Positions 1-11,329 of a stretch of DNA of 64,000 bases are shown piece by piece. Each line of letters opens with the position of its first letter. Position 1 is the first letter of the stretch. Position numbers and translations under genes: made by a program. The notes beneath the pieces were generated by a model. It made no database searches. It had not been told where the DNA came from and saw only the letters and a program-made list of their open reading frames with translations. The stretch covers positions 177,909 to 241,908 of the forward strand of contig JAPYMA010002896.1 in NCBI GenBank assembly GCA_035041965.1, in the 5' to 3' direction. Origin of the DNA: Anisakis pegreffii (lineage: Eukaryota > Nematoda > Chromadorea > Rhabditida > Anisakidae).

Positions 1-340
1 TCTCTTAAATTTCGATTACCAATGGAAATAATGTGTGCAAAACGAATTGCCACAACAACACAAACGAAATAATTTATGTTAACATTGATGTAACTCTCTC
101 GAAAACAATGTAACCCGGCAAATTAATTTGCTTACCACACCTTCCTCAATCAAATCTATCAAATGATACAAATTACAAGAGGACTGCAGCAAAATCATTG
201 TCTGCAAGCATGTCACAATTCATCGAATCAACCATCAGATCTTCCATATCCACAATTTTCAGAATGTCTGAACTCAAAAACTGATATAACCTAAAACAGC
301 AGTGAGTTTGCATAGTTTCTTCTCTAATGATACTAAGGAT

Positions 341-684
341 TATGTGAGATCTCACATTAAAAATCACAACAAAATCTCAACATTTTCTCAATCGCACTTT
401 CTCAAATCTCAAAATGACTAGACAAAATGGAGCTTCACGGAAAGCTTCTCGCACACCGATATGAACGGAATAGCTTTTATTGGTGCATTCCGAATCTGCT
501 TCAGCACTGAATTTGCTATTTAGTAATGAAGACATATCTGAACTACTTGATGATCTCCATCAGGAAAATACATTGTTTTCACAATTAACATTGATAAAAC
601 TACCGAATGAATAATATAGAGTATCCCTGCATGTATGTTTCGAAATGATCGACAATATCCGAATAGTGAGCAAAATCGTCCCAC
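341..684. repeat. Direct repeat, copy A
   Basis: About 345 bp that recurs at 1565-1914, roughly 80-85% identical by eye. Both copies begin at a 12-bp palindrome (GTGAGATCTCAC) and end at CGTCCCACC. Copy A is followed immediately by a foreign TAGGGTTTGCAAAATCCC sequence that copy B lacks. No coding frame is shared by the two copies. Confidence 0.75.
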
Positions 685-685
685 C

Positions 686-780
686 TAGGGTTTGCAAAAT
701 CCCGACGATTTTTCTATCTCGGGATCGATTTTTGATCCCGGGATAATCCCGAGATCGAACAATTATTGAAATATCGATGC
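686..780. mobile_element. hAT-like transposon terminus (partial)
   Basis: TAGGGTTTGCAAAATCCC is followed by repeated TCGGGATC / GATCCCGGGAT / ATCCCGAGAT blocks that can fold back on themselves (a 10-bp stem ATCTCGGGAT with ATCCCGAGAT). From memory, short CGGGAT repeats behind a CAGGGTTTGC-like tip are typical of some hAT element ends. It interrupts the direct repeat exactly where copy B continues into unrelated DNA. The other end and a target-site duplication were not found, so this may be a solo terminus. Confidence 0.4.
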
Positions 781-785
781 GGGAC

Positions 786-1563
786 ATGTTTGGACACATT
801 TTTTCGAACTAATATGTTCATTATTAATCAGAAAGGAGCTAATTCAACAAATTATTGAACAAATCCAAGGGACTAAGTATGCAAATTCAAATTAACATTT
901 CATATAATGATGCCAATGATAACGCCGCAAAGGCATACTGCATATTCTATGCTAAGGCATCTTGTCATCTCGGGTCTAAGCTAATAACAGTACACTTGCA
1001 TGTGAATATGAAATTCTTGATTCTCAAACACTTATTTGCAATGCTTCAAGTCCATTTTCTCTCAGTATTAACGTCAGCTGAATTCTGCCGTTTCGAAAAT
1101 TTCGATTTTTTACGGAAGAAATGCACCGCATGAATTATTTAATTTGAATTTCGAAATAATTAAAAGTTCGAAGTTTATCTAAAAAGGTAAAAAATATCCG
1201 CAATGGATTTTCATCGAACCATCGAGCACTTACATATTTGATAATTTCGATCGGATGAAAACGTTTCCAAATAGCAAAGTGAAAAGACTTGCAGTCTTTG
1301 GAACATACAGTTGAATTAATAGATGGAATATTGAAGCCGAACAAATCTTGTGGGAGGAAGCGACTCAAATTTCATTGAACTTTGCTGCTCTTGGTTTTCA
1401 TTAGAAAATGTGCTTATCTCTGTTAGTCTATTACATAGAAATGCATCCAGATGAGGGTGATATAAACCAATGAAGAGCAGAATAATCAGTTGAATATTCA
1501 ATGAAATGTTACGTAAAAGTTTATCGAGCCGTCGCTGATCATGTCATTCGTCCGAATTGCGTC
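786..1563. other. No gene seen
   Basis: AT-rich sequence with short stop-bounded frames on both strands and no convincing splice-site pairs. I see nothing functional here. Confidence 0.5.
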
Positions 1564-1564
1564 T

Positions 1565-1914
1565 TATGTGAGATCTCACTCATCGTCAATATTTGGATTT
1601 TAAAAATCCCAACAAAATCTGAACACTTTCTCAATCACACTTTCTCAAATCTCAACACGACCGGACGAATTGGAGCTTTACTGAAAGCTCCTCGTACGCC
1701 GATATGAACGCAACAACTTCTGCTGATGTATTCCGAATTTGCATCAGCACTAAACTTACCATTTCATGATGATGACATATCTGAACTACTTGATGATTAC
1801 ATTGTTTTCACAATTAACATTGACAAAACTACCGAATGAATAACATAAAGTATCCCTGCATGCATGTTTCAAAATGATCGACAATATCCGAATAGTAAGC
1901 GAAATCGTCCCACC
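1565..1914. repeat. Direct repeat, copy B
   Basis: Second copy of the repeat at 341-684. It keeps the GTGAGATCTCAC start (1568-1579) and runs uninterrupted past CGTCCCACC into the satellite block, so it gives the pre-insertion state of the junction at 685/686. Confidence 0.75.
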
Positions 1915-2099
1915 ACATATATACTTTTCTGGAACCGGAGAATCTGGAGAATCGGACGGTTGAGAGGAGAAGACATGCTGCCATGCAAACTCGAGAATAC
2001 TGCTAGATTGAAAACGGCGATAATGAAATTGCTAACTCCTCGTGCACATTGCTCAGTGCACAAAAAATATATTGGAATGAGCCACCCAACCACCTGAGA

Positions 2100-2975
2100 T
2101 GAGTTGAGAAAATCGTTGATGTGTGAGCAGAATTGCTCAACAAAATATATGTTTTTCGCAATCTAGAGATTCCGCTGGATCGAAATGTGTAAAAATATCC
2201 ATGTGTTATCCTGTAAACTTGAGGGTACGGTAGGCTCGAAGATGGCAAGCCGTATAGCTATACTGAGGAAATAGCTATACCCGCTCATCTAATCATAATT
2301 GCTCAGCAAAATATATAATATTCTGAATGTAAAAATTCTGAGCAATCGAATGGTGCAAAGAAATTCATATGTTGCCGGGAAAACCTGAGAGTACCGGTAC
2401 CTTGAAGATCGTAAAGCCTACAGCGCTATATTAATGTATGCAGTTGATCTGTAGTGATAGAATTTATATGGATGAGCGAATGTGCGCTTGCTGTTGAGAT
2501 AGCTTTATGAAAATAGCCATATCTCTTCATGAAATTGGAATTGCTCAACAAGGTATATGTTTTTCTGAATGTGGAGGTTCCGCTCGATCGAATGTTGTAC
2601 AAAATCTCATATGTTACTGAGCAAATCTGAGAGTACGGTAGGCTCGAAGATGGCAACCGCTATCGCATTGAGAAAATAGCTATATCTCCTCAATTAATCA
2701 TTATTGCTCAGCGAAATATGTGATATTCCGAATGTAGAGATTCTGAGCAATTTATTGGTTATAGAAATTTCATATGTTACCGGGCAAATTTGAGTGTTCG
2801 TTTACCTTGAATATGTTTACCTCTATAGTACAATGTAACGCGGCCGTCGTTCAGCCGTCGAAGAATGTAGTCTCGGTCGTGAGCACAATCAGGATTTTGA
2901 CCTTGGCTTGCGATAGAGTAGGAAATGTAAACGACACCAATCACATAACAATGGTCTGACACTTTTAACGTTGAC
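2100..2975. repeat. Alternating satellite block 1
   Basis: Degenerate tandem array. A phrase like TTCTGAATGTAGAGATTCTG, then AGCAATCGAATGGTGCA, CATATGTTACCGGGCAAA and GAGAGTACCGGTAGCTTGAA recurs every 150-270 bp. Two monomer types alternate: one carries GATTCCGCTGGATCGA, the other GATTCTGAGCAATCGAATGG. Stops fall in every frame of most copies, so it is not coding. The same array reappears at 11,330-13,600. Confidence 0.75.
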
Positions 2976-3229
2976 GGCCTTCTCGGAAAGTATACCCGCT
3001 GCCACCAACACATTCGTAAGCGAAATGAGTTATTTTTAACAGCTGTGAGGAATTGTATTATCTTAGTGATCCAACGTGAGTTCACTCTTCGGTTCTGAAT
3101 TAGGTTCGGAATGATTTTGCAGTGCTTTTGAGTTCAAATTGTTGTACTTCTTGTTTTACTTCTTTTCATAAGCAGATGTCCATTCTTTGCTAAATGTGGT
3201 TTTACGTAAATATTTTGTAATTCAGACGG

Positions 3230-4750
3230 CAGGCAAGAAGAAAGTTAGCAGTTTCTTCAGAACGCACATTTGTCTACTCTATGGGAAGGAGCATAGCCAG
3301 GTGAATCATAGTAGAGTGGCAGTGTTCTACATTTCCACATGGGACGCTAAGGTTGAGATCTCTTGACTTTTGAACTTCTTACCTTTTATCTGAGAATATT
3401 ATTTCACGTCTGGTTTTGAGTTTTTTAAGTCCTATAGTGCACACTTAGAAGTACCAATCTGCTATTTCAGCTTTTCTGCAAACTGAAAAGAGGAAGGAGG
3501 AAAAAAGTTTGTAATTTTTTCAGAATCCATTTTGTTTACTTGATACTGAGTGTATGGCGTGGGCGCGTCGTGGCATAGTGGTAGTGCTGTCTGTTTTCGC
3601 AAGGCAGACCAGGGTTGGCACCCCGTTTTTGAATTTTTTGGCATTTTGTTTCTGTCCTGTAATAGCTTTGACTTTTTGAAGTCCTGTAGTGTACACTGAT
3701 AAATAGTAAGATGTCGTCCCAGCTGTTCTGGAAATTAAAAACGGGAAGAGGAAAGAAAGTTTGTAATTTTTTCAGAATCTATTTTTGTCAAGTTGATAGT
3801 GAGTGACAACGGCAAGTGTGAAGTAGGAAGAGCAGGATTCGGATTCTTACTCTGGAACTTCTGGCCTTTTACTTCCCAATTTTATTTCGGATCTGGCTCT
3901 GACTTTTTAAAGTTCTACAGTGTACATTGAAAAGTAGTAATATGCCATCCCAGTCGTTTTGGAAATTGGAAAAGCGGAATGGAGAGAATATTGGTAATTT
4001 TTCTAGAATCCATTCTTGTCTACTTGGTAGTAACTTTCAAGGTGATAGGTAAGCTTGACATATACCCGATAGGATCGTCAGATGGGTGTGTTCCGCTTAG
4101 CACAAAGAGTCTTGCCGGACTAATAGCTACATCACAACGATCGGAGCTGGTAAAAGTGCAAGGTGGAGATGTCGTTGCAGGAGACGGGTGAGCTGCTCGA
4201 ATTAGTCATCATTCGAATCATTGTAACGTTTTACGACTTCCTGTCAGATCTTTTATAAATAATTTCTCGTACTATCAAATGGGACGCAATATTGCATGAT
4301 TGAAGAACGTGCAGATATGAAGGAAAAGCTGGAAGAGGAAGTTAAATAGTGGGAGATGAAATGATGAGAGAATTTTCGGGGTCTATTTTTGTCAATAACT
4401 TCAGCACTGTTTAGACTGAGAGTATGCATGGTGCAGTTGCACGAGTATTTGGTAGACACCAGGCGGATGTCGGATCCAAATTAGGTTCGTGTCCTCTCGG
4501 CGTTTTATGATTTTTTTAGCACATTTCTTGGAATATTCTCTTGTGCAATCAGTTGGATTGCAGCATTCCATGATTTATTTACGTCTCGTTGCTGGAGTGA
4601 ACACTGGAAGCAGAAGTTAAATAGCGGGAGATGACGACAAAATTTTTGGGGTTGAATTTTGTCGGCAACTTAAGCATCTAATAGAAGGAGAACGCCAATG
4701 GCGCAGTGGAATGCATCTCTGGTGGATCATTCACGATAGCGAATTCCATT
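3230..4750 (+). repeat. SINE-like tandem array with tRNA-like head
   Basis: About five diverged units of 250-310 bp. Each carries a TTTGTAATTTTTTCAGAATC-like segment, a tRNA-like segment and a GACTTTTTGAAGTCCTGTAGTG-type tail. The best unit has box A TGGCATAGTGG at 3571-3581, an anticodon-like stem GTCTG/CAGAC, and box B GGTTGGCACCC at 3613-3623, about 30 nt apart as in a Pol III gene. Weaker heads lie near 3305, 3825, 4440 and 4695. The acceptor stem does not close well, so a working tRNA is unlikely. Confidence 0.6.
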
Positions 4751-4894
4751 GCTATTTCGCGGACATTTTACGCTCGTTCGTCTCGTCTGCCGCATTTTCG
4801 TTACTTTCGTCACTTTGCTGCCCACGAATAAACTAGATGTTCTGTGTTCCATTAGCATAATAAAGACGTGTTCAATATATTCCCTCATAATTTG

Positions 4895-5615
4895 CCTTAT
4901 AATGTATCCAGTAACATTCAAACTAAGTGAAACGATTTCGTGTATGCAACCAATGACCAACTCGGTGAGAATTACCCTTGTTGAGGGTAAAAGTGCGCAC
5001 GGTGGGTCAGAGAATCCCCGGCACTTGAGTAGGTGCTCGAAGACGCTACTCACGTACGCGTGCCCTATATCCAACCAAATCGGCATCACCCACAGATCGT
5101 TACTTTCGTACCATATTGTGAAGAAATGATGATAGCGACACCCGGCATGTACCACCACCATATTGTGAAACCTCGACGAATCGCTGAAGCTCCCGATAAT
5201 CGCATGAGCGCCTATCGAGAGCTTCGGCGATTCGTCGAGCTATTTCGCATGAGTTTTCAAACCTAGCTCATTTCCAAACCTAGCTCCGCTTGTTATCATT
5301 TCGACGGATTGGGAACACCCACATATGTCATGAAATCTTGTAACTTGAAGTGACCATTGGCAACATACCTTACACTACGACTACCTTAGTCCAACCGCTA
5401 CCAAAATACACTGCAATGGACATCTCCAAATCACCCATTCATCATCTCATTCAGAGACCTACTGCTACGCTCATAAGGCTTTTCATACTCTACGATATCG
5501 GAACTCAAATCTCTCACCCCAGGTCGAGCATCCCAATACACATTATCTATGCTACGTGGGACTTCTCCATTCCAATTTGTATTTCATCAAGTAAGATGCG
5601 TGCGTTCAGAAGCGG
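4895..5615. repeat. Dispersed ~700-bp repeat, copy 1
   Basis: Matches 7125-7790 in the same orientation at roughly 70-75%, sharing blocks such as AACATTCAAACTRAGTGCAA, AAAGTGCGCACRGTGGGTC, GAGYARRTGCTCGRAG and CGACGGRTTGGGA. It is locally GC-richer than its surroundings. No conserved reading frame was seen, so it is probably a decayed transposable element. Confidence 0.6.
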
Positions 5616-7124
5616 CCAAGTTTGCGATCGTATTTCTCATTTCGTGGTGCAACTCAGTTTTTGAATTTGGGAACACACAAAGAAGCCAGACCCTCTTCCT
5701 TTCTGCTTGCACGAAGTTTACTCAATCTCAGGCTTCCGCTAGCGCAGTTCTGTGGGGCTGATGTTAGAGAGTTCTTGCTAACTTAAATCAGTTTGAGCTT
5801 CGCGAACTCTCATAGATTAGCCTCACGATTCAACGACTGCTTATTATGTGAATTTGCAATTTAAATCAGTCATATCAGTCTACTTTAAAGCCACTCACTA
5901 CTACGTTCCTGCCGATGCTTAGAACATTCATAATAACCCAAATAAAGTCAAATTAACAAGCAAAATAATTGAACAAAAACGCAACAGATGAATACAAAAA
6001 GTGATCACTGATCACAACTCAATTTTATTCCATTTTCCCTAGGTTCAAGCAAAAAGAGTGAATGATGGAAGATGTGGTCATTCGACCACAGCTCATTTAT
6101 TAGTGCCCTAAACTGAACGAAAAGAACCTTGGAAGATTAAATCTCAGAACTGACCTGGGCTATGGATGATGCGTTGTAGTAAACAATCGCTGAATCGGTA
6201 GTTGGCGAATTGAAACACCCCATTCGCACTGTGTGACGTTGTTCGGTGGATGCTTGGAGCAAAACAGTTTCAAAATCAAAATAAACTCCAGTTAGAGGTA
6301 GTCAACTTTGAAGCAAAACAAACAAAACTGAAATTCAGGTCAACTCAGGTTAAGATATTTCAAGTCTAATGAAACTCGCGTCTCCCTCCACCGAGAGTCA
6401 AATAAATGTTGAGTGGACCAATATCAAGTTTGAATCAGGCTATTCGATGTTAAATTTCGGATCAAACTTAATTCAAACGTAACTCAACTAATGCATAGTT
6501 ACTTCACACTACTGTCGAATCAGGTCAACTCATAATGAGTCTAAGTCCAAATTGAGACTGTGCCAAAGCCCCATATGAACTCATATATATCTTATGCCTC
6601 AGTCAATTAGTTGAAGGATTCAATGAGCATCACATGATTTTCGAATTTTAAGGCTATCATTTGGACGCTCGCAAGAATACAACTTTGAAAGTCTACAAGA
6701 TATTACTCAGACACTGACTTCTTAAAAGCACCTCAGTTTGAGAGTCTCCAACATCGACAAACCTAAGACCGAAAAGACTTTACCTGAAGATAGCAGCTTA
6801 CAGAGAAGTCAAGTTTCTATGTCAATGCAAAACAACGAATACCCAGCTCAACCTCAACCTCGGATATGAGCTCTCTGAAGTGATCACTTTTTCAAAGCAC
6901 AGGTGTTGTTTTACAAATATCTTGGGACATGATGGTCTTCACAGTCCTTCCATAAGCATGAATTCTTTCAGATCATTCAATATTTCAATGCCACTAACGA
7001 GAGATAACAATTATACTGACAGTGAAAACAGAGATTATTTCTGAGATGTTGTACGAATGCACTATGAACGCAGCAAGCAGATAAGCTTCGGCGAGTAACC
7101 ACAAACACCTGAGAGATTTCCCCT
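5616..7124. other. No gene seen; simple AGTCAA-type sequence and one dispersed repeat
   Basis: Low-complexity stretches rich in AGTCAA/CAACTCA (about 6230-6540), plus copy 1 of the three-copy ~180-bp repeat (5935-6130). It contains the hairpin GTGGTC-ATTC-GACCAC at 6074-6089. No splice-supported frame is visible. Confidence 0.5.
5935..6130. repeat. Three-copy ~180-bp repeat, copy 1
   Basis: Shares the order GTGTAAAAAAGTGRTYACT, then CTCAATTTT, then TTTGAATAAGT-like sequence and a TCATTY..CCACA block with copies near 8610-8760 and 9940-10075. Each copy carries a short interrupted palindrome; here GTGATCA-C-TGATCAC at 6001-6015. Confidence 0.55.
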
Positions 7125-7790
7125 TATAATGCACTTAGCAACATTCAAACTGAGTGCAATGATTTCATGCCTGCAGCCAATGATCAACCCGATGACAATT
7201 CTCCCCTGTTAAGGGAAAGTGCGCACAGTGGGTCCGGGAACCCCCGATACCTGAGCAAATGCTCGGAGGCACTACTCAGGCCAACTTACGCGCATTCCCT
7301 ATCCCCGGTCAAATCGGCGCCTTTCCCGGGCCGGGAACGCCCGTAATATTTTCCGAAGAATGAATGCCAGCGATACTCGGGTACATATCGCTAGCATATC
7401 TTAATTGTTTCTCCCCGATTCGCCGAGACTGCCGGTAGGCGGGGAACGCCTCTCGCATTTACCTAAACCTAGCCCCTCTTGTTGGCAGCTCGACGGGTTG
7501 GGATCACCCACGCAACCAAAATTTGCATTTTTGATATGACCATTGACCATATGCAATCTATCATTGCAGCATCAGTCTGACTGTCATTAAATGACACTAC
7601 GAGGAAGGTCTTCGAGTCACCCATACAGCAACCCGACTCTTCAGGATGAGTGGTCCAGGCGAACTTTCCAGACCTACCGCTACATCCATAATACTCTTCA
7701 TACCCCTACTTTCTTGCAACTCAAATTTTGATGTAATTTACACGCCAGTATACCCATTATCTCTGCTAGTTGCATCAGCACCCACCCCTA
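7125..7790. repeat. Dispersed ~700-bp repeat, copy 2
   Basis: Partner of 4895-5615. This copy is more GC-rich (CCCGGGCCGGGAACGCCC) and may be closer to the original element. No intact reading frame. Confidence 0.6.
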
Positions 7791-8609
7791 ATCCAGCTTT
7801 CTCCCGAACAATACCTGTGCTTTTAAAAAATTGACCAAATCAAAGAGATTATTTCTAAGTCTGAGGTTTGGGTAAGTATTTGAAGTTTGGCACATACCAC
7901 GAAACTAAACTCATCAGTATGCTACATGCCTATAACTGAAATAGCAAGTCAACTAACAGTCAAGTATATTAGAGAACAACTAATTAAAAATCAAGTGAAT
8001 TGAAGAGCAGCTCAGGATAACATACATTCAAAGTAAACTCAAACCTAATCATGCTTGAGTAAAAGTGGAGCTTATTGAAAGTGAAGTGTATTAAAGTAAA
8101 AATTGAATCAAGTCAGGTTGAAGTTAAAGTCAAGGCTAAGATGCCAACGAACAGATGCCAAGCCTGGGCCTTATGTTGATATCACGTTCCTAATCTAAGC
8201 CACATCATCAATCCTCAACCTAGCAGCTAAATTTATAATCAGTCATCCCCATGTAGTAGTCCAGCGCCTGGTTGGTAAACACAGTCCCAGCAAACTTGGG
8301 AGACTGGGAGGAGATCAGTATTAAGAGAGTGAATTTTATGAGGTGGGGCAATTCATGATTCTTGCATAACATTTTTCAGCCCATATGTCTGCCTCTCACC
8401 CTGGAGAAATCCTATCCTAACCCCAAGTCTGCCGACATTTACAACTGATTTCAATAAAAGTAATACCACAACGTATTAATAAGGTCACAATTATGCAATA
8501 TAATAACGTAACAAATATTATCACACATCCCAACATTTACAGAATACGAGTAATGAATCATTTGAACAATATTTACATCACAATACAACAATGCAATTAT
8601 ATTTACAAA

Positions 8610-8760
8610 TAAATGAATAAATAATGTGTAAAGCGTGCAAAAAAAGTGGTCACTGACCACGCTCAATTTTATGTTTGAATGAATGAAATGGAAAAAATAA
8701 AATGATATCATTTTTCAATCTAATTCTAAGCTCATTTGTTCTGGCCCTACGCTAAGCAAA
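8610..8760. repeat. Three-copy ~180-bp repeat, copy 2
   Basis: Same arrangement as 5935-6130. Its palindrome GTGGTCA-C-TGACCAC (8646-8660) differs from copy 1 by paired changes that preserve the stem. Confidence 0.55.
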
Positions 8761-9939
8761 AGGGAAATTTGAGACTGAAAGCGAAAACAATGTTTAAAAT
8801 CTTCCAACTGGCCTGGCGCTTTGGTGCGCTTATTGTTGAACTATAAAATTTGGATAATATATTATGTTGTCGTGATACTTGTTGATTGTTTGCTTTACCA
8901 CTGGCTGTTCTGATGGGTCGATTCTTTTTTGAATGCTGCATTGATAGTTGTATTGTTAGCCCTCTTGTGGGCCGTCGAACAGCTGTTCTCGTCTTTACCC
9001 TCTTGCAGGGCTGTTGAACATCTTGTCCATCCAGATATGCCTCGAAAGAATTCCGGTTATTTTTTGAAATAACTAAAATAATGTAATAATTGGCTGGAAT
9101 TTACTCACGTCATAAATCATTGTTGCTTTATCTTGTCCACTCGACCATTCGTTGTCTACCCGTTCCTGTTACATCTTCTTTCTTCTCGCTCCCCTCTTCC
9201 GGGAAGCATTCACCTCAATCAACATCGCGAACTGATGATCATCGTCGTCAGCCAATTCCGTCACTCGGTCTTACCTGAGAGCACAAACATTCAGTTCATT
9301 GAGGATTACCACGTTTCAACGAATACTACGTCATAACGAAATAAAACAACGGGTCACATTTCATCACAACCAAATCTAAACTGCAATCGGTTGATGACAG
9401 TCTAATGTCACCAAACCCGCATTCAATTCGATCTAATACAACTCAATTAAGCACCGAGTACCATCAAATCTATTTCATAATGTGGTATTACCCAATCCAA
9501 AACACTTCTCAATCACTTCTCAAATTCCAATCCAAAACACTTCTCAAATTCCGAAAGCAGAAAGCATTCCAGGTACAATCATAAGAACAATGAAAGGTGA
9601 CAAATGACTGTGTAAGGAATAAGGGTGTACATAAGTGACAAAACGCGATGCGAAGTTTAGAATGCCCCGAAAGAACTCTTAAAATCTGAAATGTAACATA
9701 TTCCATCTGAGTTTCCCTCAAGACACATGAGTAAATGATAATATGGCATAAAACAACAGCGTAATACAGTGGATGATAATTGTCGTTACTATAGATGCAG
9801 CAAAACGGCATGATACAATAGAACTTGCCATATATTCATCTTACATATAGATTTTTATACATAGATTGACAGATTATTCATAAATCGAGCACATCCACAT
9901 TACTACACCCTAAAAAATACTGCTGAATTCACAAAGAAA

Positions 9940-10075
9940 ATATTCGATCGAAAAAGAAGTGTGTAAAAAAGTGGTTACTAACAACGGCTCAATTTTCATT
10001 CACTTTCCGTAGATTTGAATAAGTAGAAAAAAGAACTAAGAAGTGCGATGATTCAGCCACGAATTTATAATTATT
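9940..10075. repeat. Three-copy ~180-bp repeat, copy 3
   Basis: Same arrangement. The palindrome is GTGGTTA-C-TAACAAC (9971-9985), with one further paired change and one mismatch. Confidence 0.5.
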
Positions 10076-11329
10076 TATGAATAAATTGTAAAACCAGTCC
10101 TGGTGTGCCATCTCTCCTCTATCGCATCTTTTCATGGCTACCAGTCATTGAACCTAAAGTTTACTTGCGTACATGAAGTTTCCTAGAATGAATACAGTCA
10201 AATTGCGATAAACTTCGCATACGCATCACATGAACAAACTGACTCAACACCACTCACACATTGAAAATGGTATGAATGAATGTATCGAGAATCTGATGAA
10301 TTGAAACATAGAACGACGTGTACAATCGATTTTGATCAAAATCATGTAGTGATAGAGCAACCAGCAGTGGTTGTTATGAACGACGGTTCCGCCCTCTTGG
10401 TCAGTTTCATCAATGCTCATAAATCACAATGAGAATTGTACCTTGATCTGATGGCGACGCAATGTTATCAACTTCAAAATACGCAATAAAAAACTGACCC
10501 TATACTTGAGCATGAGATGGATTTGAAAATACTTTGTTACATGGCAAAACGTCGAAGGAAAACATTAGAGAATTTCAGTTTTTCATCATTTTCCTTCGAT
10601 ACATTTTAAACAAGGAAAAATGATGAAAAATGTGAAACTCCATAATTTTGCATGCTAAATCATTAGAAGAACGAGAGGAAAACTCTAAAATCTGAACTTT
10701 CAATTATCAGCAAGACGTATCCTCTTACTCAAACTGCCATAAAATCGCAAGGAAGGAAATCACTTTTCACAGTCATTTGCTTTCAACATTCCATTGGATA
10801 TTTTGTCCCGTTTTGCTCCTTGACTTCAACACTTTAACCAATTATTCTACTACCTATCGTTGCTAGAAACAAACGGTAAAAGCACTGCAAAATTGAAGTC
10901 ATTGCATGATATAACTCCAATCCGCTAACACTCCAACCGACTAGTCGCCGACTGATATTCTTCTGAAGATGCAACAACGCCAGCAATGATAGCAATGTAC
11001 ACTTATAATAATGATAAGCTGGATTACCTGGATTCGACAGGCTATCAAACGATTGCAACGTTGCTGGCCACAATGCTCACGTTTCCGTTCGCACTGTTTT
11101 GGCATCGATTGACGCCACACAGCTGGCTAGGCGAGCAGGCTTATGATAATAACAGTGACATAATATTCATTTGACAATAGCAATGATGAAATTTAAAAAA
11201 TCGCTTCATATAAAAAATGAGAAGAGAAGATGACCAATACGAATGCAGCATCAAACGTAAATGAGAAATTCTGGTATGTACGGAGAGCATGTGAGAATAC
11301 TAAGTTCTGTTCATTTCATGGAAGAGAAT

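Larger units (their letters stand above)
7791..11320. other. No gene seen
   Basis: About 3.5 kb holding AGTCAA-type simple sequence (7900-8150) and copies 2 and 3 of the ~180-bp repeat, otherwise unremarkable AT-rich DNA. Short frames lack splice sites, start context and any recognisable motif. Confidence 0.45.

Noticed and set aside
3560..3630. Functional tRNA gene
   Set aside because: Boxes A and B are present, but the acceptor stem does not pair and the anticodon loop is too long; it repeats within a SINE-like array.
4727..5161. Overlapping 126- and 144-codon frames on opposite strands
   Set aside because: They fall in the SINE array and the dispersed repeat; the frame is not preserved in the second copy at 7125-7790.
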